A stretch of 64,000 bases of DNA from Sphingomonas sanxanigenens DSM 19645 = NX02 (GCF_000512205.2 NZ_CP006644.1:5601501-5665500); one strand, 5' to 3'. Shown: positions 52,446 to 62,660, counted from the first letter of the stretch. Made by a program: numbers and translations. Notes: a model not told the origin generated them from the sequence alone.

Positions 52446-55058
52446 ATGAGCGACGACAACAAGCCGAAACTGGGAATGCGCGCGCCGCTGGGCCTCAAGC
52501 GCACCGTTGAAACGGGCAAGGTGAAGCAGAGCTTCAGCCATGGCCGTTCGAACACGGTGGTCGTCGAGGTGAAGCGCCGCCGTGTGCTCGGCAAGCCCGG
52601 CGAGGGCGAGACGCCCGAAACGACGTCTGCGTCGGCGCCCGCTCCGGCCCCGGCGCCCGCTCCCCGCGCGCCCGTCGCGCCGCCGCGCGCCACGACTCCG
52701 CCGCCGCCGCCGCGTCCTCCCGGCAGCGATCTGCTGTCGCGGCAGGAGCTTCAGGCGAAGCTGCTGCGCGAGGCCGAGGAAGCGCGGATGAACTCGCTCG
52801 AGGAAGCGCGCCGCCGCGAAGAGCAGCAGCGCCTTGCCGCCTCGGAAGAGGAAAAGCGTCGCGTCGAGGAAAAGCGCCGCGCCGAGGAAGAGGCGCAGCG
52901 CGCCGCCGAGGAAGAGGCCGTCCGCACGGTCACCGAGGAGGCTGCGCCCGCGGCTGAACCCGCCGCGCAGGCGGCGTCCGCTGCCGCACCGAGCGCGGCT
53001 GAACCTGCGCCCGCCGCGGCTCAGGCCCCGGCGGCTGTCGCTGCTGCGCGCCCTGCCACGTCGGGCGATGCGGACCGCGTCCGCCGCCCCGGCCCGGCGG
53101 CGCCGGCGCCCGTCCGTCGTCCCGAACCGCCCCGGCCTGGGGCGAACCGTGGACGCGACGATCGTCGCCAGTCGGGCAAGCTCACCGTCACGCGTGCGCT
53201 GGATGATGATGGCGGCGCGCGTGCGCGCAGCCTTGCGGCGCTCAAGCGTGCCCGCGAGAAGGAACGGCGTGGCCATGGCGGTTTCGCCGGTCCGTCGGCG
53301 AAGCAGGTGCGCGACGTCGTCGTGCCCGACAACATCACGGTCGGCGAACTCGCAAACCGCATGGCGGAGCGCGGCGCCGATCTCGTGAAGGCGTTGTTCA
53401 AGATGGGCATGCCCGTCACGGTCAATCAGCCGATCGACCAGGACACCGCGGAATTGCTCGTCACCGAGTTCGGCCACAACATCAAGCGCGTGTCCGACAG
53501 CGATGTCGATATCGACGCCAGCGAGGATGTGGACGCGACCGAAACGCTGCTGCCGCGTCCGCCGGTGGTCACGATCATGGGCCATGTCGATCACGGCAAG
53601 ACCTCGCTGCTCGACGCGCTGCGCGGGACCGACGTGGTTGCGGGCGAAGCCGGCGGCATCACCCAGCACATCGGCGCCTATCAGGTGACGGTGAAGTCGG
53701 GCGAGAAGATCACCTTCCTCGACACGCCTGGCCACGAAGCCTTCACCGAGATGCGCCAGCGCGGCGCCAACGTGACGGATATCGTGGTGCTGGTGGTTGC
53801 CGCCGACGATGGCCTGCGTCCGCAGACGATCGAGGCGATCAACCATACCAAGGCGGCCGGCGTGCCGATGATCGTCGCCATCAACAAGATGGACAAGCCC
53901 GAGGCCAATCCGAAGAAGGTTCGCGAGGACCTGCTTCAGTATGAGGTCATCGTCGAAGAGATGTCGGGTGACGTGCAGGACGTCGAAGTCTCCGCGATGA
54001 AGCGGACCGGTCTCGACGATCTGATCGAGAAGATCCTGCTGCAGGCCGAACTGCTCGACCTCAAGGCGAACCCCGATCGCGCCGCAGAAGGCAATGTGAT
54101 CGAGGCGAAGCTCGACAAGGGCCGCGGCCCGGTGGCGACCGTGCTGGTTCGCCGCGGCACGCTGCGCGTCGGCGACATCTTCGTCATCGGCGCCGAAAGT
54201 GGCAAGGTTCGCGCGCTGATCGACGACAAGGGCCGCAGCGTGAAGGAGGCACAGCCCTCCACGCCGGTCGAGGTGCTCGGCATGTCGGGTACGCCGGGCG
54301 CGGGCGATCAGCTCTCGGTCGTCGAGAACGAGTCGCGTGCCCGTGAGGTCGCTGCCTATCGCGCCGGCGTCATCCAGCAGAAGCGGACCACCGCAACCCC
54401 GGCAAACCTCGAATCGATGTTCTCCGCGCTGCGCGAGAGGCAGGCGATGGAGTATCCGGTGGTGGTCAAGGCCGACACGCAAGGGTCGGTCGAGGCGATC
54501 GTCGGCGCGCTCAACAAGATCTCGACCGACGACATCAAGGTCCGGATCCTGCATTCGGGCGTGGGTGGCATTACCGAGAGCGACGTCGTCCTGGCCTCGG
54601 CCAGCCGCGCGCCGATCATCGGCTTCAACGTGCGCCCCAACGCCAAGGCCCGCGAGATCGCCCATCAGGATAAGGTCGCGCTCAAATATTATGACGTGAT
54701 CTATCACCTGACGGACGAGATCCGTGCCGGCATGGCCGGCCAGCTCGGCCCGGAAGCGATCGAGACGATCGTCGGCCGCGCCGAGGTCCGCGAGGTCTTC
54801 TCCGCGGGCAAGCATGGCAAGGCCGCCGGTCTGCTTGTGCTCGAGGGCTATATCCGCAAGGCGCTGCGTGCGCGCATCACCCGCGACGACGTGATCGTCT
54901 ACAACGGGTCGATCGCCTCGCTGCGGCGCTTCAAGGATGACGTCGCCGAAGTGCGTGCCGGCCTTGAATGTGGTGTGACCTTCGAAAGCCACACCGACAT
55001 CAAGCCGGGCGACTATCTCGAGACCTACGAAGTGGAGATGCGCGAGCGTACGCTTTGA
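52446..55058 (+). CDS. infB: translation initiation factor IF-2
   Basis: An 870-residue GTPase. The first 220 residues are a long low-complexity arm with a [22 protein letters not shown] start, an Ala/Pro-rich block and a charged coiled coil. The IF2_N module [26 protein letters not shown] is followed by the G domain: [28 protein letters not shown]. Domains II-IV follow to the C-terminus [12 protein letters not shown]-2 places initiator tRNA on the 30S subunit. Long N-termini are typical of this group. Confidence 0.97.
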   Translation: MSDDNKPKLGMRAPLGLKRTVETGKVKQSFSHGRSNTVVVEVKRRRVLGKPGEGETPETTSASAPAPAPAPAPRAPVAPPRATTPPPPPRPPGSDLLSRQELQAKLLREAEEARMNSLEEARRREEQQRLAASEEEKRRVEEKRRAEEEAQRAAEEEAVRTVTEEAAPAAEPAAQAASAAAPSAAEPAPAAAQAPAAVAAARPATSGDADRVRRPGPAAPAPVRRPEPPRPGANRGRDDRRQSGKLTVTRALDDDGGARARSLAALKRAREKERRGHGGFAGPSAKQVRDVVVPDNITVGELANRMAERGADLVKALFKMGMPVTVNQPIDQDTAELLVTEFGHNIKRVSDSDVDIDASEDVDATETLLPRPPVVTIMGHVDHGKTSLLDALRGTDVVAGEAGGITQHIGAYQVTVKSGEKITFLDTPGHEAFTEMRQRGANVTDIVVLVVAADDGLRPQTIEAINHTKAAGVPMIVAINKMDKPEANPKKVREDLLQYEVIVEEMSGDVQDVEVSAMKRTGLDDLIEKILLQAELLDLKANPDRAAEGNVIEAKLDKGRGPVATVLVRRGTLRVGDIFVIGAESGKVRALIDDKGRSVKEAQPSTPVEVLGMSGTPGAGDQLSVVENESRAREVAAYRAGVIQQKRTTATPANLESMFSALRERQAMEYPVVVKADTQGSVEAIVGALNKISTDDIKVRILHSGVGGITESDVVLASASRAPIIGFNVRPNAKAREIAHQDKVALKYYDVIYHLTDEIRAGMAGQLGPEAIETIVGRAEVREVFSAGKHGKAAGLLVLEGYIRKALRARITRDDVIVYNGSIASLRRFKDDVAEVRAGLECGVTFESHTDIKPGDYLETYEVEMRERTL

Positions 55059-55064
55059 GCTCGA

Positions 55065-55123
55065 GCCGAGGCAATCGTGACCGTTGGTACCACAGGGTGG
55101 GAGACGGTCTTGGTTGCCTCGGC
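55065..55123. repeat. structured spacer between infB and rbfA
   Basis: Perfect 10-bp inverted repeat GCCGAGGCAA (55065-55074) / TTGCCTCGGC (55114-55123). The following 70 bases hold further GC-rich repeats (GGCTGC, CTGGC, GCCTG). No gene with plausible motif is present; it may be an RNA-processing or weak termination site. Confidence 0.65.
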
Positions 55124-55194
55124 GAGGCAGGCGAAGCTGGCTGCGGCTGCCTGTCGCTGGCTTCCTGCATAATCTTCGCGATCTGGTTGTTCTG

Positions 55195-55584
55195 ATGCGT
55201 AACGAAACTCCCGAAACCCGCTCCGTGCGTCTGCTTCGCGTTGGCGAACAGGTTCGCCATGTGCTGAGCGAGATCCTGATGCGCGGCGACGTGCACGACG
55301 ACACGCTGGCCAAGCACAGCGTCAGCGTGACCGAAGTGCGCATGTCGCCCGATCTGCGTCATGCCACCGTCTTCGTGAAGCCGCTGTTGGGCGGTGATGA
55401 GGAGGCGGTGCTGAAGGCGCTGCGCACCAACACCGCCTACCTCCAACGCGAAGTCGCGCACCGCGTGAACACCAAATATGCGGCCAAGCTGAAATTCCTC
55501 GCTGATGAGAGCTTCGACGAGGCGAGCCACATCGACCAGCTTCTGCGCGCGCCCAATGTGAAGCGAGATCTGGACGAAGATTGA
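55195..55584 (+). CDS. rbfA: ribosome-binding factor A
   Basis: A 129-residue 30S cold-shock assembly factor with the KH-like fold. Landmarks: [40 protein letters not shown] and [23 protein letters not shown] at 55195 follows the structured spacer after infB; upstream in-frame sequence lies in the spacer and looks non-coding. truB, normally the next gene, is displaced by 2.2 kb of other genes here. Confidence 0.94.
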   Translation: MRNETPETRSVRLLRVGEQVRHVLSEILMRGDVHDDTLAKHSVSVTEVRMSPDLRHATVFVKPLLGGDEEAVLKALRTNTAYLQREVAHRVNTKYAAKLKFLADESFDEASHIDQLLRAPNVKRDLDED

Positions 55585-55594
55585 CCGGCCTTCC

Positions 55595-55612
55595 GGTAAG
55601 ACGTATCTTACC
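55595..55612. promoter_or_regulatory. palindromic operator of the toxin-antitoxin pair
   Basis: Perfect 7-bp arms GGTAAGA (55595-55601) and TCTTACC (55606-55612) with a 4-base centre, ending 4 bases before the antitoxin ATG. AbrB/MazE-type antitoxins commonly bind such palindromes to autoregulate. Confidence 0.65.
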
Positions 55613-55615
55613 TGT

Positions 55616-55876
55616 ATGAATGCCTTCACCAAGCTGTCGTCCAAGGGGCAGGTCGTCATTCCCAAGGAAATCCGCGACGCGCTGCGCCTGTCGCCGGGAG
55701 AGACCCTGTCCGTTTCGCGGCAGGGGCGCCGCATTGTCCTCGAAGTAGCGGACGAGCAGGCGCCGCGCATCAGCTATGACGAATTCAAGCGGCTTGTACC
55801 GGCCTATGCCGGCGTGCCAGTGAGCATCGAGGCGATGCGTGATCTTGGCGCCGCGTTCGACGATTGGAAGAACTGA
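55616..55876 (+). CDS. AbrB/MazE-type antitoxin (VapB)
   Basis: An 86-residue protein with an N-terminal SpoVT-AbrB fold: LSSKGQVVIPKEIRDALRLSPGETLSV is the family signature (quoted in part as SSKGQVVIPKEIRDALRL). The C-terminal tail (APRISYDEFKRLVPAYAG) would wrap the toxin. It ends inside the coding start region of the PIN-domain gene and forms a type II toxin-antitoxin pair. Its own palindrome upstream suggests autoregulation. Confidence 0.9.
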   Translation: MNAFTKLSSKGQVVIPKEIRDALRLSPGETLSVSRQGRRIVLEVADEQAPRISYDEFKRLVPAYAGVPVSIEAMRDLGAAFDDWKN

Positions 55877-55881
55877 GCATT

Positions 55882-56271
55882 TTGCGCAGCATCGATACCA
55901 ACATCGTCGTGCGATTGCTGCTGCGCGATGACCCGGCACAGGTCGCGCTCGTCGATGCGCTCGTGGCGGAGGGCGGTCTCATCGTTTCACCTACGGTGCT
56001 GATCGAGACCGAATGGGTGCTGCGCGCGGTCTATCGTCTCGATCGGCCGACGGTATCCCGCTTGTTGACGCTGCTGGTGGATATCGAGGGCGTCGATGTT
56101 CCCGATCCGCCGGGGGTGCGCTGGGCGCTTGGCCGCCACGCAGCCGGCGCCGATCTGGCCGACATGATCCATCTGATCGTTACCGAAAGCGATGCTTTCG
56201 TCACCCTCGACCAGCGGCTCGCCAGCGATGCCGGTTCATCCCCCCGCCAACCCGTGACGGTCCTGCGCTGA
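55882..56271 (+). CDS. vapC: PIN-domain toxin (VapC)
   Basis: A 129-residue PIN-fold ribonuclease. Acidic catalytic residues can be placed: Asp near residue 4 ([16 protein letters not shown]), Glu in [10 protein letters not shown], Asp in [12 protein letters not shown] and Asp in FVTLDQRLA. VapC toxins cleave tRNA or rRNA. The start is probably the TTG at 55882 (MRSIDTN on reading TTG as Met); an earlier TTG at 55864 overlaps the antitoxin stop. It overlaps tdk by TGATG. Confidence 0.88.
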   Translation: MRSIDTNIVVRLLLRDDPAQVALVDALVAEGGLIVSPTVLIETEWVLRAVYRLDRPTVSRLLTLLVDIEGVDVPDPPGVRWALGRHAAGADLADMIHLIVTESDAFVTLDQRLASDAGSSPRQPVTVLR

Positions 56272-56846
56272 TGGCCAAGATATATTTCTACTATGCTTCG
56301 ATGAACGCGGGCAAATCGACCACGTTGCTGCAGGCCGATTTCAACTATCGCGAACGCGGCATGCAGACGATGCTGTTCACCGCCGCGATCGACGACCGCT
56401 TCCACCGCGGCCACATCGCGTCGCGCATTGGGCTGGAGGCGTCGGCGCACGCGTTCGACCCGACCACCGACCTGCGCGCCGCCGTCGCGCACGAGTTGGC
56501 GAACCGGCCGCTGCACTGCGTCCTGGTGGACGAGGCCCAGTTTCTCACCCGCACGCAGGTGCTGCAGCTCGCCTCGGTGTGCGACCAGCTCGACATACCG
56601 GTGCTCGCCTATGGGTTGCGCACCGATTTCCGCGGCGAATTGTTCGAGGGCAGCGCGGCGCTGCTCGGGCTCGCGGATTCGCTGGTCGAGCTCAAGGCGA
56701 TTTGCGAATGCGGGCGCAAGGCGACGATGAACCTGCGGGTCGATGCCGCCGGCCAGTCCGTCACCCAGGGCGCGCAGACCGAGATCGGCGGCAATGACCG
56801 CTATGTCGCGCTATGCCGCCGCCACTTCATGGAACGCACGCAATGA
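56271..56846 (+). CDS. tdk: thymidine kinase
   Basis: A 191-residue type II thymidine kinase for thymidine salvage. Walker [28 protein letters not shown] carries the conserved DEAQF; the C-terminal lasso region has [13 protein letters not shown] and a final C-x-x-H (ALCRRHF), giving a CxC plus CxxH set for zinc. Its ATG overlaps the vapC stop by TGATG and its stop overlaps the next gene by ATGA. Linked to the TA pair as one transcript. Confidence 0.95.
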   Translation: MAKIYFYYASMNAGKSTTLLQADFNYRERGMQTMLFTAAIDDRFHRGHIASRIGLEASAHAFDPTTDLRAAVAHELANRPLHCVLVDEAQFLTRTQVLQLASVCDQLDIPVLAYGLRTDFRGELFEGSAALLGLADSLVELKAICECGRKATMNLRVDAAGQSVTQGAQTEIGGNDRYVALCRRHFMERTQ

Positions 56847-57439
56847 CCGCCCTGCATCGACCGCTGACCGATGGTGATCTGACGCTCGAACCGCTCAGCC
56901 CCGCGCACCGCGAGGGGCTGCGCGCTGCCTGCGCTGCCGACAGCGCGATCTGGGAAATCTATCCCAAATCCTGGGCGCCCGAGCATTTCGACACCCAGTT
57001 CGATGCGCTGCTCGCCAGCAACCGTCTGCCATTCGCAATCGTGCATGGCGGCGAGGTGGTGGGGATGACCGCTTATATCGGCGTCGATGCCGAGCGCGCC
57101 GTACTCGAAATCGGCAACAGCTTCATCCGCCCCGACCGGCGCGGCACCGGGCTCAACGGCCGCATCAAGCGGCTGATGCTCGACCATGCGTTTGCCCAGG
57201 GCGTGCGCCGCGCCGAATTCCGCGTCGACGCGCGCAACGGCCGCAGCCAGGCCGCAGTCCTCAAGCTGGGCGCGGTGCGCGAGGGCGTGATGCGCGCGGA
57301 ACGGGTCACCTGGAACGGCCATGTCCGCGATACGGTGCTGTTTTCGATCCTGAGCCATGAATGGAACGGGGAACGATCAGCCGCGGTTCAGCCACGATCG
57401 GGCACAAGCCCAGTGCCGATTCGGAAGGACGATCGATGA
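56843..57439 (+). CDS. GNAT acetyltransferase, RimJ/RimL type
   Basis: A 198-residue acetyltransferase. [28 protein letters not shown] is the acetyl-CoA-binding core (RRGTGxN, quoted in part as [16 protein letters not shown]), followed by [23 protein letters not shown] and [15 protein letters not shown], which are RimJ/L-type. The C-terminal 25 residues are polar. It overlaps tdk and the small secreted-protein gene by ATGA overlaps, so it is inside one operon. Substrate unknown. Confidence 0.88.
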   Translation: MTALHRPLTDGDLTLEPLSPAHREGLRAACAADSAIWEIYPKSWAPEHFDTQFDALLASNRLPFAIVHGGEVVGMTAYIGVDAERAVLEIGNSFIRPDRRGTGLNGRIKRLMLDHAFAQGVRRAEFRVDARNGRSQAAVLKLGAVREGVMRAERVTWNGHVRDTVLFSILSHEWNGERSAAVQPRSGTSPVPIRKDDR

Positions 57440-57792
57440 TCAGGACCATCCTCGCTGTCACCGCCCTCAGCCTCGCCGCCCCCGCGCTTGCCGAAGAGGC
57501 GGCTGCGCCGCCGGCCGGCGATCAGGTCGCGATTCCCTTTGCCTCCCGCGAGATCATCGAATGGAAGGTCGACGGCAATCGCGGCCTGTTCATCCGCGCC
57601 AACGGCAAATGGTACTATGCCCGGACGCAGGCGGACTGCCGCCGGATGATCCCCTCCATCGGGCTCGGTTTCGAAACCAGCCCCGGCGACCAGCTCGATC
57701 GCTACAGCGCGATCCATGCGCAGGGCTGGCGCTGCCAGCTCGACAGCGTCACCCGCTCCGAAGGGCCGCCGAAGAAGCATCGCAAAGGCTGA
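57436..57792 (+). CDS. small secreted protein (DUF6491-like)
   Basis: A 118-residue protein with a Sec signal ([20 protein letters not shown]). Mature text IPFASREIIEWKVDGNRGLFIRANGKWYYARTQADCRRM and a second Cys in GWRCQLDSV resembles a DUF6491-type family of sphingomonads, by recollection. GGAAGGA lies 7 bases before the ATG. The Cys pair probably forms a disulfide. Its stop is 31 bases before truB. Function unknown. Confidence 0.7.
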   Translation: MIRTILAVTALSLAAPALAEEAAAPPAGDQVAIPFASREIIEWKVDGNRGLFIRANGKWYYARTQADCRRMIPSIGLGFETSPGDQLDRYSAIHAQGWRCQLDSVTRSEGPPKKHRKG

Positions 57793-57823
57793 CAAACCCT
57801 TTCGGTGCCGGTAGGGCGCCGCG

Positions 57824-58708
57824 ATGCATGGCTGGATCATTATCGACAAGCCGGTCGGGCCAGGCTCGACCGACATCGTTTCCCGCGTAAAGCGCGCATT
57901 GCGCCAGGGCGGTTACCCCAAATTCAAGATCGGCCATGGCGGCACGCTCGATCCGCTGGCGAGCGGCGTGCTGCCGGTGGCGATCGGCGAGGCGACCAAG
58001 CTCGCCGGCCGGATGCTCGACAGCGACAAGGTCTATCGGTTCGCGATCGGCTTCGGCGTCGAGACCGACACGCTCGATGCCGAGGGCAAGCCGGTCGCGA
58101 CCAGCGACGTACGGCCCGATCTCGCCGCGCTGCAGGCGGTGCTTCCCCGCTTCACCGGCCCGATCGAACAGATGCCGCCGGCCTATTCCGCGCTCAAGGT
58201 GGACGGCAAGCGCGCTTATGACCTTGCCCGCGCCGGTGTCGCGGTGACGCTGGCGGCACGCGCGGTGACGATCCACCACCTGTCGATCGTCGATGCGGCG
58301 CTGCCCGATGCGGTGACTCTGGAGGCGCGCGTCTCCAAGGGCACCTATATCCGCAGCCTCGCGCGGGACATCGCGCAGGCGCTCGGCACGGTCGGCCATG
58401 TCACCCTGTTGAGGCGCACCAAGGCCGGCCCGTTCGGGCTGGAATCCGCAATTTCGCTGGACATGCTGGACGAATCCGCTATGGCCCGCCGACTTGAAGA
58501 GATCACCTTGCCATTGACGGCGGGGCTGGACGGTATCCCGGCTCTAGACGTCACCCCCGACCAGGCGAGGCTGCTCCGCCAGGGGCAGAAGCTGGTCGGG
58601 ATCGCTGCAATGCCGGGCCTGTCGCTGGCGACCGAGCGCAACGCGCCGGTTGCGCTGGTGGAGGCGGAAGGACGCGAAGTCCGGGTGGTGCGCGGCTTCA
58701 ACCTGTAG
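57824..58708 (+). CDS. truB: tRNA pseudouridine(55) synthase
   Basis: A 294-residue enzyme making pseudouridine 55 in the T loop of tRNAs. MHGWIIIDKPVGPGSTD opens the protein; GHGGTLDPLASGVLPVAIG holds the catalytic Asp; KVYRFAIGFGVETDTLD, PPAYSALKVDGKRAYDLAR and SKGTYIRSLARDIAQALG are further family blocks. Followed by rpsO after 24 bases, the conserved partner. Confidence 0.96.
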   Translation: MHGWIIIDKPVGPGSTDIVSRVKRALRQGGYPKFKIGHGGTLDPLASGVLPVAIGEATKLAGRMLDSDKVYRFAIGFGVETDTLDAEGKPVATSDVRPDLAALQAVLPRFTGPIEQMPPAYSALKVDGKRAYDLARAGVAVTLAARAVTIHHLSIVDAALPDAVTLEARVSKGTYIRSLARDIAQALGTVGHVTLLRRTKAGPFGLESAISLDMLDESAMARRLEEITLPLTAGLDGIPALDVTPDQARLLRQGQKLVGIAAMPGLSLATERNAPVALVEAEGREVRVVRGFNL

Positions 58709-58732
58709 CCCGATACCGAGGGAAAGAGACAT

Positions 58733-59002
58733 ATGACGATTACCGCCGAGCGCAAGGACGTGCTGATCAAGGACAACGCCCGTTTCGAGGGCGACACGGG
58801 CAGCCCCGAGGTCCAGGTCGCGATCCTCACCGAGCGGATCACCAACCTGACCGAGCACTTCAAGACCCACGCCAAGGACAATCATTCGCGTCGTGGTCTG
58901 CTGATGCTGGTCAACAAGCGCCGTTCGCTTCTCGATTATCTGAAGAAGAAGGACGGGACCCGCTACACGGACCTCATCGCGAAGCTCGGCCTTCGCAAGT
59001 AA
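58733..59002 (+). CDS. rpsO: 30S ribosomal protein S15
   Basis: An 89-residue protein, standard length for S15. [50 protein letters not shown] is diagnostic (landmarks: [22 protein letters not shown]). It binds 16S rRNA helix h22 early in 30S assembly. GGAAAGAG site upstream. Followed by a strong terminator. Confidence 0.98.
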   Translation: MTITAERKDVLIKDNARFEGDTGSPEVQVAILTERITNLTEHFKTHAKDNHSRRGLLMLVNKRRSLLDYLKKKDGTRYTDLIAKLGLRK

Positions 59003-59007
59003 CGCTA

Positions 59008-59032
59008 AGAGCCCCGCTCGCGGGGCTCTTTT
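59008..59032 (+). terminator. intrinsic terminator after rpsO
   Basis: AGAGCCCCGC (59008-59017) pairs perfectly with GCGGGGCTCT (59020-59029), 2-base loop, and the stem runs into TTTT. In relatives this separates rpsO from pnp, with read-through or an RNase III-processed leader. Confidence 0.92.
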
Positions 59033-59057
59033 CGCATTCCGGCCCTGCCGGATGCAT

Positions 59058-59137
59058 GCGGCGCCGAAACAGGCGCCGCGACGACGGGACGAACGGCAAT
59101 CCGGCCGCTCGCTCACTCAGGGACGAGTATTCGTCCC
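59058..59137 (+). promoter_or_regulatory. pnp leader with two hairpins
   Basis: Two perfect inverted repeats precede pnp: GCGGCGCC/GGCGCCGC (59058-59065, 59072-59079) and GGGACGA/TCGTCCC (59120-59126, 59131-59137). In enterobacteria the pnp leader is cut by RNase III for autoregulation; a similar role is only inferred. Confidence 0.45.
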
Positions 59138-59207
59138 GAACCGCGCGGGCCGGCACGCCCGCACATAGGCCCCGGCGGCATAGGGCTGCCGGTATGAAGG
59201 AAATCAG

Positions 59208-61547
59208 ATGTTCGATACCAAGAAGGTAAGCATCGAGTGGGGCGGACAGACCCTCACACTCGAAACGGGCCGCGTTGCCCGCCAAGCCGACGGCGCGGTG
59301 ATCGCGACGCTCGGCGAGACCGTGGTCCTCTGCGCAGTGACCGCCGCCAAGTCGGTGAAGGAAGGGCAGGACTTCTTCCCGCTCACCGTCCACTACCAGG
59401 AAAAATATTCGGCCGCCGGCCGTATCCCGGGCGGCTTCTTCAAGCGTGAGCGCGGCGCGACCGAGAAGGAGACCCTCGTCTCCCGCCTGATCGATCGCCC
59501 GATCCGCCCGCTCTTCCCGGAAGGCTTCTACAACGAGATCAACTGCATCGCGCAGGTGCTCTCGTACGACGGCGAGAATGAGCCGGACGTGCTGGCGATG
59601 GTCGCCGCGTCCGCGGCGCTCACGCTTTCGGGCGTGCCGTTCATGGGCCCCATCGCGGCTGCCCGCGTCGGCTACAAGGATGGCGAGTATCAGCTCAACC
59701 CGACCGACACGCAGATCGAGGAAGGCGAACTCGACCTCGTCGTCGCCGGTACGCATGACGCGGTGATGATGGTCGAATCCGAAGCCAAGGAGCTTTCGGA
59801 GGAGATCATGCTGGGCGCGGTGATGTTCGCCCACCGCGGCATCCAGCCGGTGATCGACGCGATCATCGATCTCGCCGAACAGGCCGCCAAGGATCCGTGG
59901 GAAATGGCGGCGCAGGCCGATGTTTCCGCTGCCAAGACCAAGCTCAAGAAGCTGATCGGCACCGACATCGCCGCCGCCTACAAGCTGACCAACAAGTCGG
60001 CCCGCTCGGAGGCGCTCAATGCCGCCCGCGCCAAGGCGAAGGACGCGTTCAGCGACGCGACGCCGCAGGACCAGATGGCCGCGATGAAGCTGGTCAAGAA
60101 GCTGGAAGCCGAGATCGTCCGCGGCGCCATCCTGAAGACCGGCATCCGCATCGACGGCCGCGACACCAAGACGGTCCGCCCGATCCTCGCCGAGGCGCAT
60201 TTCCTGCCCCGCGCGCATGGTTCGGCGCTGTTCACCCGTGGCGAGACCCAGACCATCGCCACCTGCACCCTTGGCACCAAGGATGCGGAGCAGATGATCG
60301 ACGGCCTCACCGGGCTGCACTACGAGCATTTCATGCTGCACTATAACTTCCCGCCCTATTCGGTCGGCGAAGTTGGCCGCTTCGGCGCGCCGAGCCGTCG
60401 TGACGTCGGCCATGGCAAGCTGGCGTGGCGTGCGCTACAGGCGGTGCTGCCGACCAAGGACGAGTTCCCCTACACGATCCGCGTCACCAGCGACATCACC
60501 GAGTCCAACGGCTCCTCGTCGATGGCGACGGTGTGCGGCGGCAGCCTCGCGATGATGGATGCCGGCGTGCCGATCAAGCGCCCGGTTTCGGGCATCGCGA
60601 TGGGCCTGATCCTCGAAGGCAAGGATTTCGCCGTCCTGTCGGATATCCTCGGCGACGAGGATCATCTCGGCGACATGGACTTCAAGGTCGCGGGCACCAG
60701 CGAGGGCATCACCAGCCTTCAGATGGACATCAAGATCGCCGGCATCACCGAGGAGATCATGAAGGTCGCGCTCGAGCAGGCGAATGCCGGCCGCGCGCAC
60801 ATCCTGGGCGAGATGGCCAAGGCGCTCGATCACACCCGTGAAGAGCTCTCGGCGCATGCGCCGCGCATCGAGACGATGCAGATCGACAAGGCGAAGATTC
60901 GCGAAGTCATCGGCACCGGCGGCAAGGTGATCCGTGAGATCGTCGCCACCACCGGCGCCAAGGTCGACATCGACGACGAGGGCCTGATCAAGATCAGCTC
61001 GTCCGACGTCGCCCAGATCGAGGCCGCCCGCGCCTGGATCCTCGGCATCGTCGAGGAGCCCGAGGTCGGCAAGGTCTACAACGGCAAGGTCGTCAACCTC
61101 GTCGATTTCGGCGCGTTCGTGAACTTCATGGGCGGCCGCGACGGTCTCGTCCACGTCTCGGAGATCAAGAACGAGCGTGTCGAGAAGGTCGCCGACGCCC
61201 TGACCGAAGGCCAGGAGGTCAAGGTCAAGGTGCTGGAGATCGACAGCCGCGGCAAGGTTCGTCTGTCGATGCGCGTCGTCGACCAGGAGACCGGCGCCGA
61301 GCTGGAAGATACCCGCCCGCAGCGCGAAGAGCGTGCGCCGCGCGGTGACCGTGGTGATCGCGGCGATCGCGGTGATCGTGGCCCGCGTCGCGATGGCGAC
61401 CGTGGCCCGCGTCGTGACGGCGGTGGGCGTCGTGATGGCGGCGGTGGCCGTGGTGGCGATCGCGGCCCGCGCCGCGAGCGTTCGGAGAAGGATGACGGCC
61501 CCGAGCCCGAATTCGCACCGGCCTTCCTGAAGCGCGACGACGACTGA
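59208..61547 (+). CDS. pnp: polyribonucleotide nucleotidyltransferase (PNPase)
   Basis: A 779-residue 3'-5' phosphorolytic exonuclease, degradosome partner. First RNase PH domain: [45 protein letters not shown]; second: [31 protein letters not shown] (landmarks: [23 protein letters not shown]). The KH domain has [16 protein letters not shown] and the S1 domain [26 protein letters not shown] (in part: [15 protein letters not shown]). The last 85 residues are a disordered RGD/RR-rich tail with [10 protein letters not shown] repeats. Confidence 0.97.
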   Translation: MFDTKKVSIEWGGQTLTLETGRVARQADGAVIATLGETVVLCAVTAAKSVKEGQDFFPLTVHYQEKYSAAGRIPGGFFKRERGATEKETLVSRLIDRPIRPLFPEGFYNEINCIAQVLSYDGENEPDVLAMVAASAALTLSGVPFMGPIAAARVGYKDGEYQLNPTDTQIEEGELDLVVAGTHDAVMMVESEAKELSEEIMLGAVMFAHRGIQPVIDAIIDLAEQAAKDPWEMAAQADVSAAKTKLKKLIGTDIAAAYKLTNKSARSEALNAARAKAKDAFSDATPQDQMAAMKLVKKLEAEIVRGAILKTGIRIDGRDTKTVRPILAEAHFLPRAHGSALFTRGETQTIATCTLGTKDAEQMIDGLTGLHYEHFMLHYNFPPYSVGEVGRFGAPSRRDVGHGKLAWRALQAVLPTKDEFPYTIRVTSDITESNGSSSMATVCGGSLAMMDAGVPIKRPVSGIAMGLILEGKDFAVLSDILGDEDHLGDMDFKVAGTSEGITSLQMDIKIAGITEEIMKVALEQANAGRAHILGEMAKALDHTREELSAHAPRIETMQIDKAKIREVIGTGGKVIREIVATTGAKVDIDDEGLIKISSSDVAQIEAARAWILGIVEEPEVGKVYNGKVVNLVDFGAFVNFMGGRDGLVHVSEIKNERVEKVADALTEGQEVKVKVLEIDSRGKVRLSMRVVDQETGAELEDTRPQREERAPRGDRGDRGDRGDRGPRRDGDRGPRRDGGGRRDGGGGRGGDRGPRRERSEKDDGPEPEFAPAFLKRDDD

Positions 61548-61575
61548 TCGTCCGCGCATCAGCGGGAAATGAAAG

Positions 61576-61604
61576 AGGGGCACCGTTCGCGGTGCCCCTT
61601 TTTT
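61576..61604 (+). terminator. intrinsic terminator after pnp
   Basis: AGGGGCACCG (61576-61585) / CGGTGCCCCT (61590-61599) around a TTCG tetraloop, followed by a run of six T. Strong factor-independent terminator. Confidence 0.96.
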
Positions 61605-61682
61605 CTTTGCAAGACCGGAGAATGGCGCCGCTGGCGCCGATCGCCGACTGTGCTAAACGGTCGGCAGGGGTGTGGCGGGGCG

Positions 61683-62660
61683 ATGCGCAGGACGGGCTTC
61701 TTTCAACGATTGCCGTTGTTGGCGGATCGTCCGCTGATGGCGCTGGCGGCGACCCTGGCGCTCCTCGCCCTTGCCTATCTGATCCGCCGCGCGGCCGATC
61801 CGTTGCTCCCCGTGGGCTTTCCCTACGCGACATTCTTCCCCGCGGTGGTCGCAGCGGCCGTCTTGTTCGGGCTGCGCGCGGGGGTGATCGCCGCCGTCGT
61901 TGGCGGGCTGCTGGCGTGGTATTATTTCATTCCACCCTATCACAGCTTCGCGATCACGGCTGTCACGGTCGCAGCAATGACGCTTTATACCTTCGTGGTC
62001 GTCACGCAGATCGCGCTGGTGGAACTGATGATGGCCGCCAATCGTAGACTGGCGAAGGAACGCGAGACCAGCGCGCTGCTGTTTCGCGAACTCCAGCACC
62101 GCGTGTCCAACAACATCCAGATGGTGGCGGCGCTGCTGAGCCTGCAGAAACGCGGCATCACCGATCCGACGGCGCTCAATGCGTTGGACGAGGCATCGCG
62201 TCGCCTCGGCGTGATCGGCCGCATCAGCCGCCAATTGCACGATCCGGATGGCGGCGGCCTGGGGCTGCGCACGTTCCTCGAGCAGCTTTGCGCTGATATC
62301 GTCGAGGCCAATGGGCATGGCGGGGTAAGCCTGGAGATCGATGCCCCGGCCGATCTTCGGCTGGAGCCCGACGCGGCAATCCCGGTCGCGCTGATCGTGG
62401 CCGAGGCCGTCGCCAACGCGATCGAGCACGGCTTTTCCGGGCGCGCCAGTGGCCGGATCACGGTGCGGGTGGTCGACGATGCGCGCGGCGTGGTCGTCAG
62501 CATCCGCGACGATGGCCATGGTCTTCCTGCAGGCTTCTCGCTCGCTTCGTCGCCCAGCCTCGGGCTGGGTATCGCGTCGATGCTGGCGAAGCAGCTCAGG
62601 GGGCGGTTCGAACTGATTGCCGAAGGCGGCACCGAGGCGCGGCTCTCGATCCCGCACTGA
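61683..62660 (+). CDS. sensor histidine kinase, DUF4118 / HisKA_2 type
   Basis: A 325-residue membrane kinase. The first 130 residues hold three or four helices with FFPAVVAAAVLFGLRAGVIAAVVGGLLAWYYF, the KdpD-type DUF4118 fold. The HisKA_2 dimerisation domain carries His in LLFRELQHRVSNNIQMVAALLSLQ, and the HATPase follows with AEAVANAIEHGF, DDGHGLPAGF and SLGLGIASMLA. Such kinases in alphaproteobacteria often act in the general stress (PhyR) network; whether this one does is unknown. No regulator is adjacent. Confidence 0.93.
   Translation: MRRTGFFQRLPLLADRPLMALAATLALLALAYLIRRAADPLLPVGFPYATFFPAVVAAAVLFGLRAGVIAAVVGGLLAWYYFIPPYHSFAITAVTVAAMTLYTFVVVTQIALVELMMAANRRLAKERETSALLFRELQHRVSNNIQMVAALLSLQKRGITDPTALNALDEASRRLGVIGRISRQLHDPDGGGLGLRTFLEQLCADIVEANGHGGVSLEIDAPADLRLEPDAAIPVALIVAEAVANAIEHGFSGRASGRITVRVVDDARGVVVSIRDDGHGLPAGFSLASSPSLGLGIASMLAKQLRGRFELIAEGGTEARLSIPH

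Noticed and set aside
51567-55343. Very long minus-strand open frame (1258 codons) opposite nusA-ylxR-infB-rbfA
   Set aside because: Spans four conserved plus-strand genes; an artefact of high GC content.
61300-61480. CRISPR-like short repeats in pnp
   Set aside because: The repeats are codons of the RGD-rich tail, in frame, without spacers of regular length.
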